This document shows, one piece after another, positions 30,802 to 39,089 of a stretch of DNA of 64,000 nt. Source of the stretch: SIG701 sp045577175 (GTDB taxonomy: Bacteria; Bacillota; Clostridia; Oscillospirales; CAG-272); assembly GCA_045577175.1 (NCBI GenBank), contig JAZNHT010000011.1, forward strand, positions 20,653-84,652, written 5' to 3'. Positions within the stretch are counted from its first letter, which is position 1. The number at the start of each line of letters is the position of its first letter. The notes under the pieces were generated by a model. It searched no databases. It was given only the letters and a program-made list of their open reading frames with translations, and was not told the DNA's origin. The position numbers were made by a program, and so were the translations under genes.

Positions 30802-31947
30802 TTACGGCTTGAAAAAGTCCGTGTTCTCTTTCAGTCCGTCGCGTGCCATCATCTGTTCAAGAACCTCGATGTCACTGGAGATGTCCACGTTTTCCGAGCC
30901 GTACAGAATATCCAGCTGGGTTTCAAACCCCTCTGCAAGCAATTCCAGTGTTTTTTCGATCTTTTCTTTCGTTTCGCGCATATTTTTCCCTGCCGCACCG
31001 ACGCGCTCGATCCGACCGTAGGACTCAAGCAGCTTGAGCGTTGTGGGGAGGTAGTAATTCATGAATGTGCGGATCTGGTTCTTCTTTTCGGGGAAATCCG
31101 CGACAAACTCAAAAATATGACGGGTAGCACGTTCAATTCTGAGAATACGGGCGGATACATACACGTCATCGATCGCATCATCCAGCTCGCGGATACGCTT
31201 CAGTGCCGCATCATAATCATCGACACCGACCGAATCTGCGGCTTCACCCTCAAGCGGTTCGGACTTCTGCGTGTTTGTCTCTTTGTAAAACGCGGCATTT
31301 CCGTCCGGCAGTGCCTCGGGAAACCGCATAAAGCACTGGTGCGACTCGTCAATATACGCACGCTCTCCGAACAAACCGTCATTAATCAGCGTTTGCAGAT
31401 CTCGCTTCGCCGCGGAAAGGCGGCAGCACGCCGCATCCGCCAGCTTTTGCAGATGCACACTGTCCTTCGAACCGATAATTGCGAGAAAACGCGCACCGTT
31501 CTCCTCACGGCGGCGGTAAAATTCGGAAAGAAGCGCGCACAGAGCGACCGCCGCGGTAAACAGCAGCACCCCGACGAGGTCTTGCCTGTCTATGCCTTCT
31601 TCAAAAACACCGACGCACAGAAAAAAATCCAGCACGCCCAACACGATAGCGGCAATACGGTAACCACGGTTGCGGCGCTTCTGCTTCTTGGGCTTTGTCT
31701 TTGGCGTTTCCCAATTCAGCGGCTCCGTGCGGGAGGGTTCCTTTACAGTATACGACCCATTGGAGGAGGCATCCGTCTCGATATTCAGAATTTTTGCCAG
31801 CCCGGGCAGATGCTTTCGAATCAGGCGCGCAATTTCGGTCGGAAACAGCTTGACAATCGCCAAAAGAACACCGACCGGCGGGGCGACACATAAAGCCACG
31901 ATCACAACCCACCACGGAATATTCGATCCGAATCTGTTTCGGCGCAT
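30802..31947 (-). CDS. XpaC-like membrane protein
   Basis: 381 residues from ATG at 31947, which has TAGGAGG upstream. An upstream in-frame codon inside the previous gene is rejected. Two or three hydrophobic helices lie in the first 160 residues (WWVVIVALCVAPPVGVLLAI, IAAIVLGVLDFFLCVGVF, LLFTAAVALCALL). A helical C-terminal domain with MNYYLPTTLKLLESYGRIE follows, matching the 5-bromo-4-chloroindolyl-phosphate hydrolysis (XpaC) family. In Bacillus xpaC is linked with telA. Here the partner is an unknown gene and a BlaI regulator. The biochemical role of the family is unclear. Confidence 0.75.
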   Translation of the reverse strand: MRRNRFGSNIPWWVVIVALCVAPPVGVLLAIVKLFPTEIARLIRKHLPGLAKILNIETDASSNGSYTVKEPSRTEPLNWETPKTKPKKQKRRNRGYRIAAIVLGVLDFFLCVGVFEEGIDRQDLVGVLLFTAAVALCALLSEFYRRREENGARFLAIIGSKDSVHLQKLADAACCRLSAAKRDLQTLINDGLFGERAYIDESHQCFMRFPEALPDGNAAFYKETNTQKSEPLEGEAADSVGVDDYDAALKRIRELDDAIDDVYVSARILRIERATRHIFEFVADFPEKKNQIRTFMNYYLPTTLKLLESYGRIERVGAAGKNMRETKEKIEKTLELLAEGFETQLDILYGSENVDISSDIEVLEQMMARDGLKENTDFFKP

Positions 31948-31963
31948 ATACGGCCTCCTAAGT

Positions 31964-32746
31964 TCAGTCTTGCAAAATATCTGTCTCACTCTGCGTGCAG
32001 ACACGGTAAAGATACGCGTTCCCCTCTTTTCCGACGCGCTCAATTGCACCGACGTCCATCAGAACGCGCATAACCGCGCTGACCGCCCTGCCTTTGTATT
32101 TCATCTCAGCGCAGAGCTGTTTTGCGGTAAACACCTCTCCTTCAACAAACGGAAGAAGTGACGTAAAATCCGCCGCACAGCGGAAATCATAGATTTCGAA
32201 CAAATCAACGGGCATTCGTTCATAGCGGGTAGAGCCGCGCTTGCGCGATTTGCTCCGCCGCCCGTTAAGCATACGGTATTCGTCGATTTCCAGAAGAACC
32301 GCGCGCACCGTCAGATTCTCGTGCGTCAGAAAATCCCGAATAAAAATCATCTCGGGCACGACATCAAAAATCTTGCCGTTTTTCGGAGAGCGGTTCTTCT
32401 TCCCGATCACAGCACTGTCGGGCTCGATCCACGAAATCCATTTCGTTTTGGCAATCGGAAACACAAGCGTGACCGGGCAAAGGGGCAAAAAAGCCTCCAG
32501 CTTTTCCTTGAGGGAAGCAAAGCCGGAGGTTTGAATCTCAATGATTCCGCTGCCGTCATAAATATCCGCAACAAATCCTTCCACCGGAACTTCCTGAAGC
32601 GCCACATCCGACTCGAAGTAATTCTTCAGCACCCGATGCAGTGTTTTTTCTTTATAGGTTCCGATATTGAAACGGGAATGGGCGTGCAGACTTGCTTCGT
32701 AGGCAAGCTGCAAAAAACTGGCACGCCGTATATCAACGTAAGACAT
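31964..32746 (-). CDS. uncharacterised nuclease-like protein with C-terminal winged helix
   Basis: 260 residues. The N-terminal half resembles a PD-(D/E)xK-type fold: YFESDVALQEVP, then VADIYDGSGIIEIQTSGF, where the D, E-x-Q spacing fits the catalytic strand of restriction-like nucleases. A loop KNRSPKNGKIFDVVPEM follows. The C-terminal 70 residues (FTAKQLCAEMKYKGRAVSAV) look like a winged helix. The gene sits 3 bp after blaI and 16 bp before the XpaC-like gene, so all three are one operon. No specific family name is claimed, and the nuclease reading is inference from motif order only. Confidence 0.55.
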   Translation of the reverse strand: MSYVDIRRASFLQLAYEASLHAHSRFNIGTYKEKTLHRVLKNYFESDVALQEVPVEGFVADIYDGSGIIEIQTSGFASLKEKLEAFLPLCPVTLVFPIAKTKWISWIEPDSAVIGKKNRSPKNGKIFDVVPEMIFIRDFLTHENLTVRAVLLEIDEYRMLNGRRSKSRKRGSTRYERMPVDLFEIYDFRCAADFTSLLPFVEGEVFTAKQLCAEMKYKGRAVSAVMRVLMDVGAIERVGKEGNAYLYRVCTQSETDILQD

Positions 32747-32749
32747 ACA

Positions 32750-33181
32750 TCAATATTTCGTCTTAAGCCACTGCAAAAGCTCGTCAATATCGTCCTCTGA
32801 CAGCTTATTTTCGCCATAAAGAGAATCCATCATACGGACAAACGAACCGCCGTGGTACTGATTCACAAACTGACGGGATGCAGTGCGTATGTACTCCGTC
32901 TGATCGGCAACGGGCGTGTAGTAACGCTCTTTGCCCTTCTTTTCGGATGTAACATACCCGCGCTCCTCCAAACGGACGAGGAACGAAATGAGCGTCGGTG
33001 CCTTCCATCCGCGGACGCGTCCGACCATCTCCATGAGATACGCCGTATTCACGGGAGGCTCACCCGCCCATACTGCCTGCATTACATCGAACTCGGCATC
33101 GGGAAGTTTTTTGGAATAATCAATCACTCGCTCGGTAGTTGGTGCCGACACAGCGCCGGCTAAAATGGAATCGACAGTCAT
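32750..33181 (-). CDS. BlaI/MecI/CopY-family winged-helix repressor
   Basis: 143 residues. Residues 22-100 fit the penicillinase-repressor family: LPDAEFDVMQAVW, WKAPTLISFLVRLEERGYVTSEKKGKERYYTP, then a dimerising C-terminal helix with GENKLSEDDIDELLQWL. These repressors bind inverted TACA/TGTA sites and are cleaved by BlaR1-type sensors or respond to copper. No blaR1 gene is adjacent. The ATG at 33181 has no good ribosome site. GAGGAGG lies about 30 bp further up, so the real start is uncertain. It is the first gene of the operon and probably autoregulated. Confidence 0.87.
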   Translation of the reverse strand: MTVDSILAGAVSAPTTERVIDYSKKLPDAEFDVMQAVWAGEPPVNTAYLMEMVGRVRGWKAPTLISFLVRLEERGYVTSEKKGKERYYTPVADQTEYIRTASRQFVNQYHGGSFVRMMDSLYGENKLSEDDIDELLQWLKTKY

Positions 33182-33285
33182 GCTGAAAACGCAGTCCGTA
33201 TACCGACCGCAACCTCCTCAAAGTAATGCATTGTCCGAAAACGGTAAGTGCCGAAAATGATCCGTCCGAACAGGGGACATTAAAT

Positions 33286-33314
33286 ATTATACACTCGCCT
33301 AACTCATTTGTCAA
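33286..33314 (-). promoter_or_regulatory. consensus sigma-A promoter of the blaI operon
   Basis: Minus strand TTGACA (33309-33314), 17 bp, TATAAT (33286-33291). The untranslated leader is about 100 nt. Confidence 0.88.
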
Positions 33315-33331
33315 CAGGAATTTTCAATAAT

Positions 33332-33442
33332 TTCGTCAAAAATCCGTCTGTTTTTTATTTTCCGCAATCGTCTTTTTTCTTTTTTCGTAAAATCCGCCTC
33401 CGTTCGACCCCTTTTTTCTTTCTCCGTCAAAATTCGCCGCCG
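33332..33442 (+). repeat. three direct repeats upstream of the ROK gene promoter
   Basis: TTCGTCAAAAATCCGTCTG (33332-33350), TTCGTAAAATCCGCCTCCG (33384-33402) and TCCGTCAAAATTCGCCGCCG (33423-33442) share TYCGTnAAAAnYCGYC. The last ends 4 bp before the -35 of the ROK gene. They may be operator sites. The rest of 33182-33505 holds the two divergent promoters, pyrimidine-rich DNA and no gene. Confidence 0.5.
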
Positions 33443-33446
33443 TCTC

Positions 33447-33474
33447 TTGACTTGCGTTTATTTTTGATTATAAT
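33447..33474 (+). promoter_or_regulatory. sigma-A promoter of the ROK gene
   Basis: TTGACT (33447-33452), 16 bp, TATAAT (33469-33474). GGAGG precedes ATG at 33506. Confidence 0.85.
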
Positions 33475-33505
33475 AATACATAGATATGAAAAACGGAGGC
33501 GCGAC

Positions 33506-34564
33506 ATGCAGAGTATCAATCTGAAAAGCATAAAACGTGAAAATGTCAAGGCGATATTCAACGCGATAGCTATCGCGGATACGGTCAGCCGTGCCGCTGT
33601 ATCCGAAGCGACGGGGCTGAGTCTGATGACGGTTGGCAAGGTTGCGGATGCCCTGCTCGATCTCGGCATCGTCAGACAGTCCAAGGTATCAAAAAACGCC
33701 GCAGGGCGGCGTACCGGCGTTCTCTCTCTGCATCCGGACTTCTGCTCGTTTGTGCTTGATTTCACAGCAACGCCGTTTACATTTGCAGTACTTACAGCCG
33801 ATCTGAAGCTGTGCGAGGAAATTCCTTATTCGATAAACGGACTCTTCACATTTGAGGAAAACGTTTCTCTCTTTCTGGAGGAAGCGGCGGCATATCTTGC
33901 CTCCCACCAAAAGAAAACATGTATGGGTATAGGTGTAGCCCTGCCCGCACCGCTCGATCCTGCGAGCGACTGTGCGCGTGTGGATGCGAAATCACCGCTG
34001 TACGGACTCCCGATTGCGACAAAAGTACGGCAGGCGTTCCCCTCCCTCCCCGTTTATTTTGATGCGGCGGTGCACGCTGCCGCGCGCTCCAACGTGATGG
34101 ATGTCCCCGGATATGACAAACAAGGAATCCTGTACTGTTTTGCTGCAGACGGGTACATACACGGCGCAATTTTTCAAAACGGAAGCATTCTGCGGGGGGC
34201 ACACGGTGCGGCAGGCAATTTCGGGGCGATGGCGCTTTCCCGCGGCCGCACGCTTGCCTCCGCAGTCCGCGCGGAAAATCCCGTCCGCGAAAACGCCTGC
34301 GAGATCGCCAAAATGCTGCACAACGTAATCCTCACGATGGATCCGGATACAATTGCACTGGAAAGCGAGCTGCCGAGCAGCACGAATGTGTTTATCGATC
34401 TCATCAAGGAAGAGCTTTGCTCACAGTACGGGTACACGGAAGGCACCCTGCCTTCCTTTGCGTACAGTCAATGCCCGTACCGGCATGCGTACCGCGGTCT
34501 TGCGCTCAAGATCCGCGAGGAATATCTGTATCGGGCAACCGTGGGCGAGGATTGCACACCGTAA
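33506..34564 (+). CDS. ROK-family protein with N-terminal winged helix (probable repressor)
   Basis: 352 residues. The start at 33506 is chosen for its GGAGG and for lying after the promoter. Residues 1-75 form a winged helix (TVSRAAVSEATGLSLMTVGKV), and the rest is a ROK sugar-kinase-like domain with GIGVALPAPLD and GAHGAAGNFGAMAL. The kinase catalytic D-A-N-A region appears as YFDAAVHAAARS, so the usual Asp seems absent, and I see no CxCGxxGC zinc motif. It is therefore more likely a sugar-responsive repressor (NagC/XylR type) than a kinase. A NahK-like kinase is convergent downstream and could be linked in function. Confidence 0.82.
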   Translation: MQSINLKSIKRENVKAIFNAIAIADTVSRAAVSEATGLSLMTVGKVADALLDLGIVRQSKVSKNAAGRRTGVLSLHPDFCSFVLDFTATPFTFAVLTADLKLCEEIPYSINGLFTFEENVSLFLEEAAAYLASHQKKTCMGIGVALPAPLDPASDCARVDAKSPLYGLPIATKVRQAFPSLPVYFDAAVHAAARSNVMDVPGYDKQGILYCFAADGYIHGAIFQNGSILRGAHGAAGNFGAMALSRGRTLASAVRAENPVRENACEIAKMLHNVILTMDPDTIALESELPSSTNVFIDLIKEELCSQYGYTEGTLPSFAYSQCPYRHAYRGLALKIREEYLYRATVGEDCTP

Positions 34565-34592
34565 TTTATACGCCAACCGGCACGAAAACATG

Positions 34593-34620
34593 AAAAAAGG
34601 GAGACAGCCGTCTCCCTTTT
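34593..34620. terminator. bidirectional terminator
   Basis: AAAAAAGGGAGAC and GTCTCCCTTTT pair around AGCC. It serves both the ROK gene and the convergent kinase gene. Confidence 0.85.
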
Positions 34621-34632
34621 GTTTTATTCGGT

Positions 34633-35724
34633 TCAGATGTACTTCTCGACGATCGCCATGAGCTGATCGTACTTTGCCTCGCCGTCTGCAACGAGCTTGA
34701 ACTGATTGCGTGCGCGCTCGATATTGTGCGTCGGGCGCGTGGTGCGGAAGTAAACGTCACCGTTGAGATAGTCCGCAAGGAAGCGGATGCCGATCTCAAA
34801 CGTGATAACGCGTGCCGCCATCGGGAAAGCACGGATCTCGTCGGCACTGACGTTGCCCTTCAGCTCGCTGAGGAAGCCGTCCACGTACGCCTCAAACATT
34901 TCCGTATTGACATAGACCTTATCGAGATCGGTCTCGTCCTCCAAAGCGCTGGAAGCGCCGAAGCGGATCGCATCCCCGAAATCGAACAGGAGGCTTCCGG
35001 GCATAACGGTATCGAGATCGATGATGCAAAGGCCCTTGCCCGTCTTTTCATCAATCAGAATATTATTGAGCTTCGTATCGTTGTGGGTAACGCCCCATTT
35101 GAAGCGACCGTCCTCCACACCGTCCATGATGAACGAGCAGATATTCTCGCGCGCGAGCGCGAACTCGATCTCCGCCTGTGCATCCTTCACGCGGCCTGCC
35201 TTATCCTCCGCGATTGCCTTTTTGAGATCGGCAAAGCGGCTGACGGTGTTGTGGAAATTCGGAATGGTGATATGGAGCTGATCTGCCGGGAAATCGGCAA
35301 GACGGTTGAAAAAGCGACCGAACGCACTGCCTGCGGAGCGGAACATGCCGGCATCCTCGGCGAGATTGTATGTAACGACATCCTCGACCGTTCTGTAGGA
35401 GCGCCAGTACTCGCCCTCGGGGGAGAGATAGTACATCTTCCCGTCCGTGCAGGGGATCATCGTAAGCGTCTCACGGTCAACGTCACCGCCCTCCTCGGCG
35501 ATCTTCTTCTTCAGAAAATCGCAGACGGCGACCATGTTCTCGACCACCCAGACAGGCTTCGGGAAAACGTTGGTGTTGATGCGCTGGAGCATATAGCGAA
35601 TCTTCTTCTCACCCTCGCAAGTGACGAAGTAGGTACTGTTGATATGACCGACGTGGCACGCCTCATAGGAGACGGGCGTACCCTCATACCGGAAATGGGA
35701 AGCAACCTCAAGAACAAAGTCCAT
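34633..35724 (-). CDS. APH-fold sugar kinase, N-acetylhexosamine 1-kinase-like
   Basis: 363 residues from ATG at 35724, which has GGAGG nine bases upstream. An ATG 21 bp further up would start in that ribosome site. Features of the aminoglycoside-phosphotransferase fold are GHINSTYFVTC and MLQRINTNVF (nucleotide loop, as in NahK), catalytic loop GVTHNDTKLNNILID and metal-binding CIIDLDTVMPG. NahK-type enzymes phosphorylate GlcNAc/GalNAc at C1 in lacto-N-biose and mucin-sugar salvage. No GNB phosphorylase is seen in the window, so the substrate is inference. Confidence 0.8.
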   Translation of the reverse strand: MDFVLEVASHFRYEGTPVSYEACHVGHINSTYFVTCEGEKKIRYMLQRINTNVFPKPVWVVENMVAVCDFLKKKIAEEGGDVDRETLTMIPCTDGKMYYLSPEGEYWRSYRTVEDVVTYNLAEDAGMFRSAGSAFGRFFNRLADFPADQLHITIPNFHNTVSRFADLKKAIAEDKAGRVKDAQAEIEFALARENICSFIMDGVEDGRFKWGVTHNDTKLNNILIDEKTGKGLCIIDLDTVMPGSLLFDFGDAIRFGASSALEDETDLDKVYVNTEMFEAYVDGFLSELKGNVSADEIRAFPMAARVITFEIGIRFLADYLNGDVYFRTTRPTHNIERARNQFKLVADGEAKYDQLMAIVEKYI

Positions 35725-35852
35725 TTTCAAAATCCTCCAAATCATAAAATTTGCAATCGCTTGATTCCAAAGCGATTTATGTAATAAAAGTTTTGACTTT
35801 TGTAATATAAAGCAAAATCAACCGTTTTTCGAAAGTCCGCATAAGTGCAGGA

Positions 35853-35881
35853 AAAGGGAGAGAATACACTTCTCTCCCTTA
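35853..35881 (-). terminator. terminator of rpsU
   Basis: AAGGGAGAGAA and TTCTCTCCCTT pair around GTGTA. Read leftward a short T-run follows. Confidence 0.85.
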
Positions 35882-35893
35882 ACAGGCAAATAC

Positions 35894-36070
35894 TTATTTA
35901 TACTTGCGCTTTCTTGCAGCCTCGGACTTCTTCTTTCTCTTGACACTCGGCTTCTCGTAGCATTCTCTCTTGCGAAGCTCGGCCTGAATGCCGGATCTCT
36001 GACACTGACGCTTGAATCTACGAAGCGCACTGTCAAGCGATTCATTTTCCTTAACTCTGATCTCTGCCAT
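35894..36070 (-). CDS. rpsU: 30S ribosomal protein S21
   Basis: A 58-residue protein read from ATG at 36070. It begins MAEIRVKENESLDSALRRF, followed by KRQCQRSGIQAELRKRECYE and a Lys/Arg-rich tail KKKSEAARKRKYK. This is the full S21 length and sequence pattern. S21 sits on the small subunit platform near the anti-Shine-Dalgarno region. GGGAGGG precedes the start. It has a consensus promoter and terminator, so it is expressed alone although it follows the leuS cluster. Confidence 0.96.
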   Translation of the reverse strand: MAEIRVKENESLDSALRRFKRQCQRSGIQAELRKRECYEKPSVKRKKKSEAARKRKYK

Positions 36071-36124
36071 CCATATCCCTCCCTTCGCTCAAGGCAAACA
36101 AAGATAAATCAATATCTCTTGAAT

Positions 36125-36153
36125 ATTATACCCGATTCGTACCCGGTTGTCAA
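36125..36153 (-). promoter_or_regulatory. consensus sigma-A promoter of rpsU
   Basis: Minus strand TTGACA (36148-36153), 17 bp, TATAAT (36125-36130), about 55 bp before the start codon. Confidence 0.9.
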
Positions 36154-36190
36154 TAGAAACTTTTCAAATTCTCCGAAATTTCTCAGAAAA

Positions 36191-38608
36191 TTATTTCGCC
36201 ACGATATTGATGATTCTGCCGGGAACGTAGATTTCCTTAACGATCGTTTTTCCCTCCAGCGCAGCTGCGACCTTGGCATCCGCTTTTGCGGCGGCGATCA
36301 CGTCCGCCTGTGCAGCGGCGGCAGGAACGGTGATCGTTCCCTTCACCTTACCGCAGATCTGTACGGCAATCTCGATCGTATCGTCCACTGTCTTTGCTTC
36401 GTCATATGCGGGCCACTCCTTCAGGCTGAGAAGCTCCTTGCCGCCGATCATCTCCCAGATTTCCTCGGTGATGTGCGGCGCAAACGGGTTGAGGATCGAA
36501 ACGAACGTCTCCAGCTCGTCAAGCGTGATGTGAGCGACTTCGTAGATCTCGTTCAGAAGGCTCATCATCGCGGCAATCGCGGTGTTAAACTTCATTTCCT
36601 CAATATCGGTGGTAACCTTCTTGACCGTCTTGTGGAAAGCGGTCTCAAGCTCCTTCGTAACACCGCGTCCTGCGGCAATATCGGTGAGCGCACCAACTCT
36701 GTCCAAAAATCTCTTACAGCCGCGCACAGAGCTGTCGCTCCACGGAGCCGCGGATGCATACTCGCCCATAAACAGGACATACACACGGAGAACGTCGGCA
36801 CCGTATGCATCGATAACGTCGTTCGGATCGACTACGTTACCCTTGGATTTACTCATCTTTTCCCCGTCGGGACCGAGGATCAGTCCCTGTGCGGTGCGCT
36901 TTGCATACGGCTCTGCCGTCGGCACCTGACCGATGTCATAGAGGAAGTGATGCCAGAAACGGGAGTAGATCATATGGCGCGTAACGTGCTCCATACCGCC
37001 GTTGTACCAGTCAACGGGGAGCCAGTAGTTCAGCTTCTCGGGATCGGCAAGGCAAGTATCGTTATTCGGATCGATATAGCGGAGGAAGTACCACGAGGAG
37101 CCTGCCCATTGCGGCATCGTATCCGTTTCGCGCTTTGCGGGCTTTCCGCACTTCGGGCACGTGCAGTTAACGAAGGAATCAATCTTGGCAAGCGGGCTTT
37201 CGCCGCCCTCACCGGGTTCGAATTTCTCAAGCACGGGCAATTTCAGCGGAAGCTCCTCGTAAGGAACGCCGACATCGCCGCAGAACGGACAATGCACGAT
37301 CGGAATCGGCTCGCCCCAGTATCTCTGACGGTTGAACGCCCAGTCCTTCATCTTGTACTGCACACCTTCCTCGCCGATACCCTTATCGGAAAGGAATTTC
37401 AGCATCGCAGCGATGGCTTCCTTCTTCGTCTGAATACCGTTGAGGAAATCGGAATTGACCATCTCACCGTCGCCGGTGTACGCTTCCTTTTCAATATCGC
37501 CCCCCTTGATGACTTCGATAATATCGATACCGAATTTCTTTGCGAAATCGTAGTCGCGCTCGTCATGCGCCGGCACAGCCATGATCGCGCCGGTGCCGTA
37601 TCCCATCATGACATAATCGGATATGTACACGGGGATCTTTTTACCGTTGGCGGGGTTGACTGCGGAGATGCCCTCAAGGCGTACGCCTGTCTTATCCTTG
37701 ACAAGCTGGGTGCGCTCAAACTCGGTTTTCTTTGCGCACTCTGCCTTGTAAGCATCGAGATCGGCTTTATTGCTCAGCTTATCGGCGTACTTTTCGAGGA
37801 TCGGATGCTCGGGCGCGATAACCATGAAGGTAACGCCGAACATGGTATCACAGCGCGTCGTATAGATGCGCAGAGACTCGCCGAGATCCTTTCCGTCACC
37901 GTCAACCAGCGCGAAATTCGCAAAAGCGCCGGTGGAGCGACCGATCCAGTTCTCCTGCTGGAGGCGGACGTTGGGAAGATAATCGACAGTATCCAGTCCC
38001 TCAAGCAGCTTATCGGCATACTGCGTGATGCGCAGATACCACACGTCCTTCGATTTCTGCACGATGTCGTTGTGGCAAATATCGCACTTGCCGCCCTGGG
38101 AATCCTCGTTGGAGAGAACGACCTTACAGTGTGGGCAATAGTTTACGAGCGTCTTGGCGCGGAACACAAGTCCCTCGTCGAACATCTTGCGGAAGATCCA
38201 CTGCGTCCACTTATAGTAATTTTCATCGGTGGTATCGATCACGCGATTCCAGTCAAAGGAGAAGCCGACACGCTTCAGCTGGGAGGTGAACTTCTCGATA
38301 TTTCTGTCAGTGAGGATACGGGGGTGGGTATTGAATTTGATCGCGGAGTTCTCCGTGGGGAGACCGTATGCGTCAAATCCGATCGGGAAAAGGACGTTGT
38401 AGCCCTGCTTTCTGCGCTTACGGGAGATAACCTCCAGACCGGAGTACGCCTTGATATGTCCGACGTGCATACCGGCACCGCTGGGATACGGGAACTCGAC
38501 AAGACCGTAGAACTTCGGCTTTTCGGAAGCATCCACCGCGGAAAACGCGCCCTCCTTCTCCCATCTGTCCTGCCACTTCTTGTCAATCCGATTAAACTCG
38601 TACTTCAT
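36191..38608 (-). CDS. leuS: leucyl-tRNA synthetase
   Basis: 805 residues, bacterial type class I synthetase. YPSGAGMHVGHIKAYSGLE carries HIGH, and KMSKSKGNVVDPNDVI is the KMSKS loop. The CP1 editing domain lies between them (about 220-420), with a zinc-ribbon pair CPHC...CDIC near residue 155-175. The anticodon and C-terminal domains end at IVAK. No T-box leader is visible upstream, and it follows rsfS by 46 bp in the long leftward cluster. Confidence 0.97.
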   Translation of the reverse strand: MKYEFNRIDKKWQDRWEKEGAFSAVDASEKPKFYGLVEFPYPSGAGMHVGHIKAYSGLEVISRKRRKQGYNVLFPIGFDAYGLPTENSAIKFNTHPRILTDRNIEKFTSQLKRVGFSFDWNRVIDTTDENYYKWTQWIFRKMFDEGLVFRAKTLVNYCPHCKVVLSNEDSQGGKCDICHNDIVQKSKDVWYLRITQYADKLLEGLDTVDYLPNVRLQQENWIGRSTGAFANFALVDGDGKDLGESLRIYTTRCDTMFGVTFMVIAPEHPILEKYADKLSNKADLDAYKAECAKKTEFERTQLVKDKTGVRLEGISAVNPANGKKIPVYISDYVMMGYGTGAIMAVPAHDERDYDFAKKFGIDIIEVIKGGDIEKEAYTGDGEMVNSDFLNGIQTKKEAIAAMLKFLSDKGIGEEGVQYKMKDWAFNRQRYWGEPIPIVHCPFCGDVGVPYEELPLKLPVLEKFEPGEGGESPLAKIDSFVNCTCPKCGKPAKRETDTMPQWAGSSWYFLRYIDPNNDTCLADPEKLNYWLPVDWYNGGMEHVTRHMIYSRFWHHFLYDIGQVPTAEPYAKRTAQGLILGPDGEKMSKSKGNVVDPNDVIDAYGADVLRVYVLFMGEYASAAPWSDSSVRGCKRFLDRVGALTDIAAGRGVTKELETAFHKTVKKVTTDIEEMKFNTAIAAMMSLLNEIYEVAHITLDELETFVSILNPFAPHITEEIWEMIGGKELLSLKEWPAYDEAKTVDDTIEIAVQICGKVKGTITVPAAAAQADVIAAAKADAKVAAALEGKTIVKEIYVPGRIINIVAK

Positions 38609-38654
38609 AGTGATTCCTCTGTCATATATTCAAAAATTAGTTGCAAAGTGAAGA

Positions 38655-39068
38655 TCAGTCCTCGCTGAGGAGCGCGTCGATATTGACACGGCTTGTCTCG
38701 GCGTAGAGCTTTTCGAGGTTATAAAATTCGCGTGCATCGCGGCTGAAAACGTGCACGATGACGGCACCGAAGTCAATAAGCATCCAGCCGGAGGCATCCA
38801 CACCCTCAATGTGATGCGGTGTGATGCCGGAGAGGGAGAGCTTGTACTCCACCTCATCGATGAACGAGCGCACCTGCGTTTTGGAATTACCTGTGCAGAC
38901 GACGAAATAATCCGCAATGCTCGTCTGCTCCTCCACGTGGAGAAGCGCGATGTCGCGTGCTTTCTTTTTATCGAGCACCTGCACAATCGCCTCGGCGATC
39001 TCCTTCGGAGATGCATCCGGCGCGACGATGGGCCGCTCTGCACTGTTTGTAAACAATTCGTTATTCAT
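38655..39068 (-). CDS. rsfS: ribosome silencing factor RsfS
   Basis: 137 residues. The RsfS/Iojap core is clear: KKARDIALLHVEEQTSIADYFVVCTGNS, then GWMLIDFGAVIVHVFSRDAREFYNLEKLY. It binds L14 on the large subunit and blocks subunit joining when nutrients are low. The order nadD-yqeK-LCP-rsfS-leuS found here is typical for Clostridia. Confidence 0.96.
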   Translation of the reverse strand: MNNELFTNSAERPIVAPDASPKEIAEAIVQVLDKKKARDIALLHVEEQTSIADYFVVCTGNSKTQVRSFIDEVEYKLSLSGITPHHIEGVDASGWMLIDFGAVIVHVFSRDAREFYNLEKLYAETSRVNIDALLSED

Positions 39069-39089
39069 TCTGTTGTCCTTTCGTAATCA

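Noticed and set aside
33506..34564. Calling the ROK protein a glucokinase
   Set aside because: It has an N-terminal winged helix, the catalytic Asp region is altered and the zinc motif is not seen, so a repressor is more likely.
35818..36045. A 75-residue open frame overlapping rpsU
   Set aside because: It is a shifted frame on the same strand as the true S21 gene, which matches the family over its full 58 residues.
38600..38660. A T-box riboswitch before leuS
   Set aside because: Only 46 bp separate rsfS from leuS, too short for a T-box. No T-box sequence or specifier loop is visible.
36119..38668. An 849-residue open frame on the plus strand opposite leuS
   Set aside because: It mirrors leuS, which has complete catalytic motifs. 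The antisense frame has no ribosome site or recognisable domain and exists only because of codon bias.
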